Assembly (NCBI RefSeq): GCF_000019705.1
Contig: NC_011244.1
Coordinates: 62,001 to 126,000 of the forward strand
DNA from: Borrelia recurrentis A1
GTDB lineage: Bacteria > Spirochaetota > Spirochaetia > Borreliales > Borreliaceae
Length of the DNA stretch: 64,000 bases
Reading direction: 5' to 3'
Shown: positions 59,605 through 64,000 of the stretch, in pieces
How positions within the stretch are numbered: the stretch's first letter is position 1
How the letters are laid out: each line of letters starts with the position of its first letter
The notes under the pieces: generated by a model
What the model saw: only the letters and a program-made list of their open reading frames with translations
Database searches by the model: none
Told to the model about the DNA's origin: nothing
Made by a program: the position numbers and the translations under genes

Positions 59605-59644
59605 TGCCTCAAACACCTTAAACATCAAAAAAAATATAATCTAT

Positions 59645-61039
59645 CTATAAATAATAGTCCATTTCATGTTCTTTATTAACGAATTTAACAACATGCGGCA
59701 AAAATAATATATCAACCCTACCCGTAGGACCATTTCTATGTTTAGCAACAATAACTTTAGTGTCAATAGCATTCACAATTCCATCATCATCATCAGAATT
59801 ATTCTTTAAATCCTTATCTCTATGAAGTAAAATAACAATATCTGCATCTTGTTCTAATGCACCTGATTCTCTTAAACTAGCAAGACTAGGCTCACGTCCC
59901 TCAGTATCTCGTGTAAGCTGTGAAAGAGCAACAATTGGTATTTTAAGTTCTCTAGCAAGCTCTTTTAAAGCTTTACTAATTGAAGCTACCTGCTCATGCC
60001 TTGGAACATTTTTACTTTCAAGAGAAATAAGACTAATATAATCAACAAAAAGTATATCTATACCTGAAAATCTTTTAAGTTTTCTAGCCTGCGTTGCAAG
60101 CGTTAACAAACTAATATTTGCAGTATCCTCAATATAAAATTCAGAATTACTAATATCATTTACAACATCATTAATTGCCTTAATTTCATGTCCTGACAAA
60201 ATACTATTTTGAATCTTAAAACCATCAATATTAGCCTGAGATGCTATTATTCTTTTAATTAAAGCATCAGAGGTCATTTCAAGTGAAAAAAATCCTACTC
60301 TTCGTTTTTTATCACCCTTTAAGGCTATACTGGAGGCAATATTTAACGCAAATGCTGTCTTTCCAACACTAGGACGAGCACCAATAATGATAAAATCACT
60401 CTCTCTAAATCCACCAATAAGACTATCTACTTTTTTAAAACCACTTGGAATGCCAAAATCAACTTCTCGTTTTTGAACACTCCTCTCATATATTTCAGCA
60501 TGAACCCTTTCAGCAATTACCTTTGCATGATTAAGATTTTTATTAGAACAATCTAATTCAATTGAAAGAACTTGTCTTTGTGCTTCTTCCACAAATTGTT
60601 CAACTTTTTTTGTAGAATCATTAGCCAAATCATTTAGTTCTCTAGAAATTTTTGCAATATCTCTCCTAATACGATGTTCCTTAACAATTTTTGCATAAAT
60701 ATTTATAGTCTTATCAGTTGGAAGATAACCTGAGAGAAAACTTAAATAATCTTGTAAACCCGTTAAAGCTTTCAAATTATTTACAAGTTGTGACTTAGGA
60801 GTTATAGTAGAAACCTCCTCAAATACAGTTATCGGATCAATATTTTCTCTTTTCTCATAAAGAGAAATCATAGCTTTAAAAATCATTTCATGATCTTGAT
60901 TATAAAAGTCATCCGGCTTTAAATATAATAAAGCCTCTTCTACTTTTCCCGGATTATAAAATATACTTGAAATAACTGCCTTTTCTGCACCTTCATTAAA
61001 AAGAAGTGTAGAGGTTGTGCTTATCGAAGTAAAAGCCAC
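59645..61039 (-). CDS. dnaB: Replicative DNA helicase DnaB
   Basis: 464 residues: N-terminal primase-interacting domain (EKAVISSIFYNPGKVEEALLYL), RecA-type core with Walker A GARPSVGKTAF, FFSLEMTSDALIKRI, Walker B ILFVDYISLI and QLTRDTEGREP. 5'-3' hexameric helicase at the fork. The start is GTG (61039) with GAGGGG 8 nt upstream. Last gene of the rpsF operon, 18 nt after rplI. Confidence 0.97.
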   Translation of the reverse strand: MAFTSISTTSTLLFNEGAEKAVISSIFYNPGKVEEALLYLKPDDFYNQDHEMIFKAMISLYEKRENIDPITVFEEVSTITPKSQLVNNLKALTGLQDYLSFLSGYLPTDKTINIYAKIVKEHRIRRDIAKISRELNDLANDSTKKVEQFVEEAQRQVLSIELDCSNKNLNHAKVIAERVHAEIYERSVQKREVDFGIPSGFKKVDSLIGGFRESDFIIIGARPSVGKTAFALNIASSIALKGDKKRRVGFFSLEMTSDALIKRIIASQANIDGFKIQNSILSGHEIKAINDVVNDISNSEFYIEDTANISLLTLATQARKLKRFSGIDILFVDYISLISLESKNVPRHEQVASISKALKELARELKIPIVALSQLTRDTEGREPSLASLRESGALEQDADIVILLHRDKDLKNNSDDDDGIVNAIDTKVIVAKHRNGPTGRVDILFLPHVVKFVNKEHEMDYYL

Positions 61040-61057
61040 AAGCTATGCCCCTCTTCC

Positions 61058-61552
61058 TTAAACTTCTTTTTTAACACTTTTAGACTTTTTAAGAGAATTT
61101 TTTTTCTCTTCCCTTTTGATCTCAACCGTAATTACAGAACTAATTCCTTCATAAAGCTTAATAATAACATTATAAGTTCCAAAGGCCTTTAATGCACCAT
61201 GATGCATATCTATTTTTCTTCTCTCAATCTCAAATCCAAGTTTCAAAAGTTCATCAGCAATATTTGAGCTATTAATACTATGAAATAATTTACCACTATC
61301 ATTAGATTGCATTATAAACTCTAAATTCACTTTATCAAGTTTCTCTTTAAGCTCAACTGCCATTTTTCTTCTTGACTCTTGTCTTTTAAGTATTGCTCTC
61401 TTTTTTTGAGAAAAAATATCAATATTATGTTTGTTTGAAAAAACAGCAAAACCTTTTGGCAATAAATAATTTCTAGCAAAACCATCCTTTACATCAACAA
61501 TATCACCTTCTTTGCCAAGATTAATAAAATCCTCTCTTAAAATAACTTTCAT
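61058..61552 (-). CDS. rplI: 50S ribosomal protein L9
   Basis: 164 residues. The L9 N-terminal motif [21 protein letters not shown] is clear, followed by the long connecting helix and C-terminal domain; a Lys/Ser-rich tail extends the C-terminus beyond the usual 150. It lies between rpsR and dnaB as in many bacteria. Confidence 0.97.
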   Translation of the reverse strand: MKVILREDFINLGKEGDIVDVKDGFARNYLLPKGFAVFSNKHNIDIFSQKKRAILKRQESRRKMAVELKEKLDKVNLEFIMQSNDSGKLFHSINSSNIADELLKLGFEIERRKIDMHHGALKAFGTYNVIIKLYEGISSVITVEIKREEKKNSLKKSKSVKKEV

Positions 61553-61565
61553 AACTTCTCCTTCA

Positions 61566-61856
61566 TTATTTTTTTACAAAAGGAAGTAAAGCCATATATC
61601 TAGCCTTTTTAATTTCAAGTGCAAGACGTCTCTGATGTTTAGCAGAAGTGCCTGTAATTCTTCTAGGCAATATTTTTCCTTGTTCTGTAATAAACTTCTT
61701 AAGAAAATCAAACTCTTTATAATCAGGCACTCTATCCATATCACAAAATTTACATGTTTTTTTCTTAAAAAATCTAAAATTAGGATTCTTTTTAAAACCA
61801 TCCTGATGTCCATCGGTCCTTGAATCTCTTTGATGAGAATCTATATCTTTATACAT
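61566..61856 (-). CDS. rpsR: 30S ribosomal protein S18
   Basis: 96 residues. S18 core [24 protein letters not shown] is typical. Before it a CKFCDM pair keeps only two cysteines of the zinc type. The first 25 residues are a charged extension. Partner of S6 on the 30S platform, 12 nt after ssb. Confidence 0.96.
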
Positions 61857-61868
61857 AAATTAAAACTC

Positions 61869-62309
61869 CTAAAAAGGTATATCTTCATTAAAACCATTAT
61901 CAAAATCAATAGTTTTAAATGAATCTGGCTTCTTATAACTTTCAAAATCAACATTGTTTGTTCCCTGAGCAACAGCAGTAGATGATCCAAACATTTGAAT
62001 TTCATCTACCAAAATACTGCACTTACTTTTCTTATCCCCAGTATTTTTATCTTGCCAACTCTCATACTTTAACGAACCACTAACTACAACTTGTTTACCC
62101 TTCTTAAGAAAAGCACTAAGACTTTCGGCTCTTTTAGCAAAAATGACACAATCAAAAAATTGAGCATAATCAATCCATTCATCAAGCTTTTTGATCCTTC
62201 TATTGTTAGCTAAAGCAAACTTAAGAATAGCCATACCTGAATCAGTATAAGTAAGTTCAGAATCCCTAGTAAGTCTACCAGACAATACCAAGGAATTAAT
62301 GTCGGCCAT
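61869..62309 (-). CDS. ssb: Single-stranded DNA-binding protein
   Basis: 146 residues, OB-fold with LVLSGRLTRDSELTYTDSG and WIDYAQFFDCVIFAKRAE, and the acidic tail ending EDIPF that binds replication partners. It lies between rpsF and rpsR, as usual. Confidence 0.97.
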   Translation of the reverse strand: MADINSLVLSGRLTRDSELTYTDSGMAILKFALANNRRIKKLDEWIDYAQFFDCVIFAKRAESLSAFLKKGKQVVVSGSLKYESWQDKNTGDKKSKCSILVDEIQMFGSSTAVAQGTNNVDFESYKKPDSFKTIDFDNGFNEDIPF

Positions 62310-62320
62310 CTACAACCTCC

Positions 62321-62725
62321 TCAATTTACCTTTAAATCAGCATCAACATTAGACTCTGATGGTTGTTCTTTTTCTTTAATATCTTTATTATCTCTATACT
62401 CTCTAAAATTTCTTCTTTTAACTTTCTTAACACTAACTTTTCTGTTAATTTTAACCAAAATCATATATCTAAGCAAATTTTTAATAAGCTTTAATTGTGC
62501 TTCAAGCTCTCTTAAATTATCACTTGCCATTTTAAATTCTATTATTTCATACCTACCACGTAACTGTTTTCTAACAGGATATTCTAGTGCTCTCTCTCCA
62601 ATAGAATTTTCAACAAAATCAACTGCACCAAAAGCTACCAGCTGTTTTTTTACTTCTTCCAAAGCAGATTTATATTCAAGCTCTTCACTCCTAAATAAAA
62701 AACAACCTTCATACTTCTTTATCAT
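62321..62725 (-). CDS. rpsF: 30S ribosomal protein S6
   Basis: 134 residues: YEGCFLFRSEELEYKS start, IGERALEYPVRKQLRGRYEIIEF core, then a charged tail (about 105-134) longer than in E. coli minus glutamate modification. First gene of the operon; AAGGAG SD at 62736-62731 lies 5 nt before the ATG and overlaps a hairpin arm. Confidence 0.96.
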   Translation of the reverse strand: MIKKYEGCFLFRSEELEYKSALEEVKKQLVAFGAVDFVENSIGERALEYPVRKQLRGRYEIIEFKMASDNLRELEAQLKLIKNLLRYMILVKINRKVSVKKVKRRNFREYRDNKDIKEKEQPSESNVDADLKVN

Positions 62726-62734
62726 TCCAACTCC

Positions 62735-62774
62735 TTATGGTCTTAATTGCACCATAAATTTCTCTAATTTATGG
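62735..62774 (-). promoter_or_regulatory. rpsF leader with two mutually exclusive hairpins
   Basis: Minus-strand mRNA: arm A (62774-62766, CCATAAATT) pairs with arm B (62760-62752, AATTTATGG) over 9 bp with a 5-nt loop. Part of arm B (62757-62752, TTATGG) can instead pair with arm C (62740-62735, CCATAA), whose last AA belongs to the AAGGAG SD; this second stem is 6 bp with an 11-nt loop. The two folds exclude one another, and the second touches the SD. It may control S6/S18 operon translation. The CCG motif that I recall from the described S6-S18 leader is not seen. Confidence 0.5.
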
Positions 62775-63405
62775 CAAAGGTTATTAACGCTATAATATAT
62801 TATTTATATAAAGTATATAAAAACACTTCAATTTTTTCAATTCTTGATAAAAAACAATTGAACTTCTTTTATTATTTATTTTTAATTATTCATAAAAAAT
62901 GGTTAGATACCTTCAATACTAGATAATAAAAGATCAACTTTTTTATTATAAAACAAAAATCTCTTTTTCAATGTATTCTTTTTAAAGAATTAAAATTTTA
63001 ACTTACTATTACTAAAAATTACCCCACGATAGAATATCATTAAAAAAATATTCTATGAAGCTTTTGCAACATACCTACAAATTTAGCATATTTTTTAAAA
63101 AAATTCCGCATTAATAACAATGTACATGATAAGTTATAACATCATCATAATTAATTACAAATAAATAGCAATAAATACCAAGTTGATTATCTGTATAAAC
63201 TTTAACTAACAACCAATCAATCTTGCAGAAATAAAATTTATTCTTTTAATAATAAAATTTAAATCATTATTTATCTTCAATATTTTTTATAATCTATATC
63301 TCTCCTTTAAATCTCAATTCCTTCAAAAAGATACTTAAATAAATCATAAAAAATAATTTACTATTTAGTAGTTATAAATCTATAATTTTGATTATACTCT
63401 CAAGT
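62775..63405. other. Gene-free region between malX and rpsF
   Basis: About 630 bp with no ORF worth calling, no tRNA and no RNA family I recognise. It is almost pure A/T. A -10-like TATTAT (minus, 62797-62792) may serve rpsF. Hairpins lie at 62923-62949 (stem with a bulge) and 63029-63056 (9 bp, 10-nt loop, ATAGAATAT/ATATTCTAT). Confidence 0.5.
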
Positions 63406-64000
63406 TTAATCTCTATCATCTTTATTAAGCTTATAAAGCTTCCCTGTTGCTCCTTGTTTTTCACGCTTATCATCTTCTTTCATATCAATATATGCTTTAA
63501 TTCCTTGTCTTATATTCTCAGATGCAACAATAACACTGGCTTTAAACAAGCTTTTGGAAGAATAGTTTTCAATAGCCTGTTTTATATAATAAACATTTGT
63601 TCCATAATCAATTTGAATTGTATTACCAACTGTAACAATATTCAAAGCACCTGTTTTTTTAAGAAAATCTTCAAACCTAAGTTCTGGACTGAAAACCACA
63701 AAGTTTAAATTTGTCGATACAACACCAAATTCTTGAATATTATCAAGACCTCCAAGTCCTTGAACTATTAAATGAGCAATTCCCATCCCTTCAACTTCAC
63801 CTTCACTTCCAGCAAAAAACGACTCTCCAACACCAAGAATTTGAAAATCAAAATAATTATAAACCCATTTAAAAGTAAAATAATACAAAGCAAAAAATAA
63901 CAAACCTAATGGTAACAAATAGAGCCAATTTGTCTTATCATGACCTTGTAATATCCCAAACATAACAAAATCCAAAAATCCAGAAGAAAAAGTCATACCA
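63406..64000 (-). CDS. malX: PTS glucose/maltose-type permease IICB, C-terminal part; EIIB lacks the phosphocysteine
   Basis: Partial: the gene enters the window from the right. The first residues (GMTFSSGFLDFVMFG) are the end of an EIIC membrane domain with a last helix (WLYLLPLGLLFFALYYFTF). An EIIB domain follows: GIAHLIVQGLGGLDNI, LKKTGALNIVTVGNTIQIDYG. Where glucose-family EIIB has NLDACITRLRV this protein has EFGVVSTNLNF; the phosphorylated Cys is Val (codon 63720-63718) and the neighbouring Arg is Asn. So it cannot pass phosphate in the known way on its own, though another EIIB could serve it. Confidence 0.85.
   Translation of the reverse strand, partial: GMTFSSGFLDFVMFGILQGHDKTNWLYLLPLGLLFFALYYFTFKWVYNYFDFQILGVGESFFAGSEGEVEGMGIAHLIVQGLGGLDNIQEFGVVSTNLNFVVFSPELRFEDFLKKTGALNIVTVGNTIQIDYGTNVYYIKQAIENYSSKSLFKASVIVASENIRQGIKAYIDMKEDDKREKQGATGKLYKLNKDDRD

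Overview
The window is a 64 kb, very AT-rich stretch of a Borrelia-type (Borreliaceae, spirochete) linear chromosome. Three things suggest this: the gene order, which matches what I remember of the B. burgdorferi block from about BB0054 to BB0116; the low-GC codon use; and the reduced metabolism (glycolysis ending in lactate dehydrogenase, V-type ATPase, PTS, no biosynthetic operons). I cannot fix the species from sequence alone. No mobile element, CRISPR array, rRNA or tRNA was seen. Coding density is about 95 percent, and genes are packed with ATGA, TGATG or TAATG overlaps.

Layout by strand: 1-6969 (minus) holds a glycolytic operon (gap-pgk-tpiA-secG) and trxA-ybeY-CBS protein-TPR protein. 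7047-7766 (plus) is rsmE. 7840-12844 (minus) holds pepP, a thioredoxin-fold protein, def, fmt and a PASTA protein. 12968-27580 (plus) is one long run: HAD phosphatase, M29 aminopeptidase, PAP2-like protein, three membrane genes that I read as a cofactor-less Rnf-like complex, prfB with its programmed frameshift, a PEGA-like protein, ftsY, an envelope protein and a LolCDE-type lipoprotein exporter. 27601-29197 (minus) holds two unknown genes. 29362-32733 (plus) is sufS, sufU, comM. 32756-48391 (minus) runs murI-rsgA-mutS2(frameshifted)-unknown, then the V-ATPase operon E-DUF2764-A-B-D-I-K, a TPR protein, lepA and ldh. 48510-50471 (plus) is asnS and a small secreted basic protein. 50474-58058 (minus) holds thiolase, parvulin, nusB, TPR protein, map, htrA and a phosphoribosyltransferase. 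58249-59604 (plus) is a probable outer-membrane barrel. 59645-64000 (minus) is the end of a glucose/maltose-type PTS permease, a 680 bp gene-free gap, then rpsF-ssb-rpsR-rplI-dnaB.

Working together, the genes cover ATP production from sugar (PTS, gap/pgk/tpi, ldh), ion energetics (a V-ATPase whose K subunit carries a sodium-type ligand set), lipoprotein and envelope traffic (secG, ftsY, LolCDE, HtrA, parvulin, PASTA, TPR proteins) and translation (rpsF operon, asnS, def/fmt/map, prfB, lepA, rsgA, rsmE, ybeY).

The observations I would check first are: (1) an RnfC-RnfD fusion plus an RnfA-like protein that have lost every recognisable Fe-S and flavin ligand; (2) a PTS EIIB domain in which the phosphocysteine is valine; (3) mutS2 broken at an 8-A run; (4) lepA whose only SD-spaced start is ATT; (5) two mutually exclusive hairpins in the rpsF leader; (6) promoters that place the transcript start on the start codon (sufU and others). 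Most genes with minus orientation are rich in Val/Gly/Asp/Phe and most plus genes in Ile/Lys/Asn/Thr, as expected if the whole window lies on one replichore with the origin to the right.
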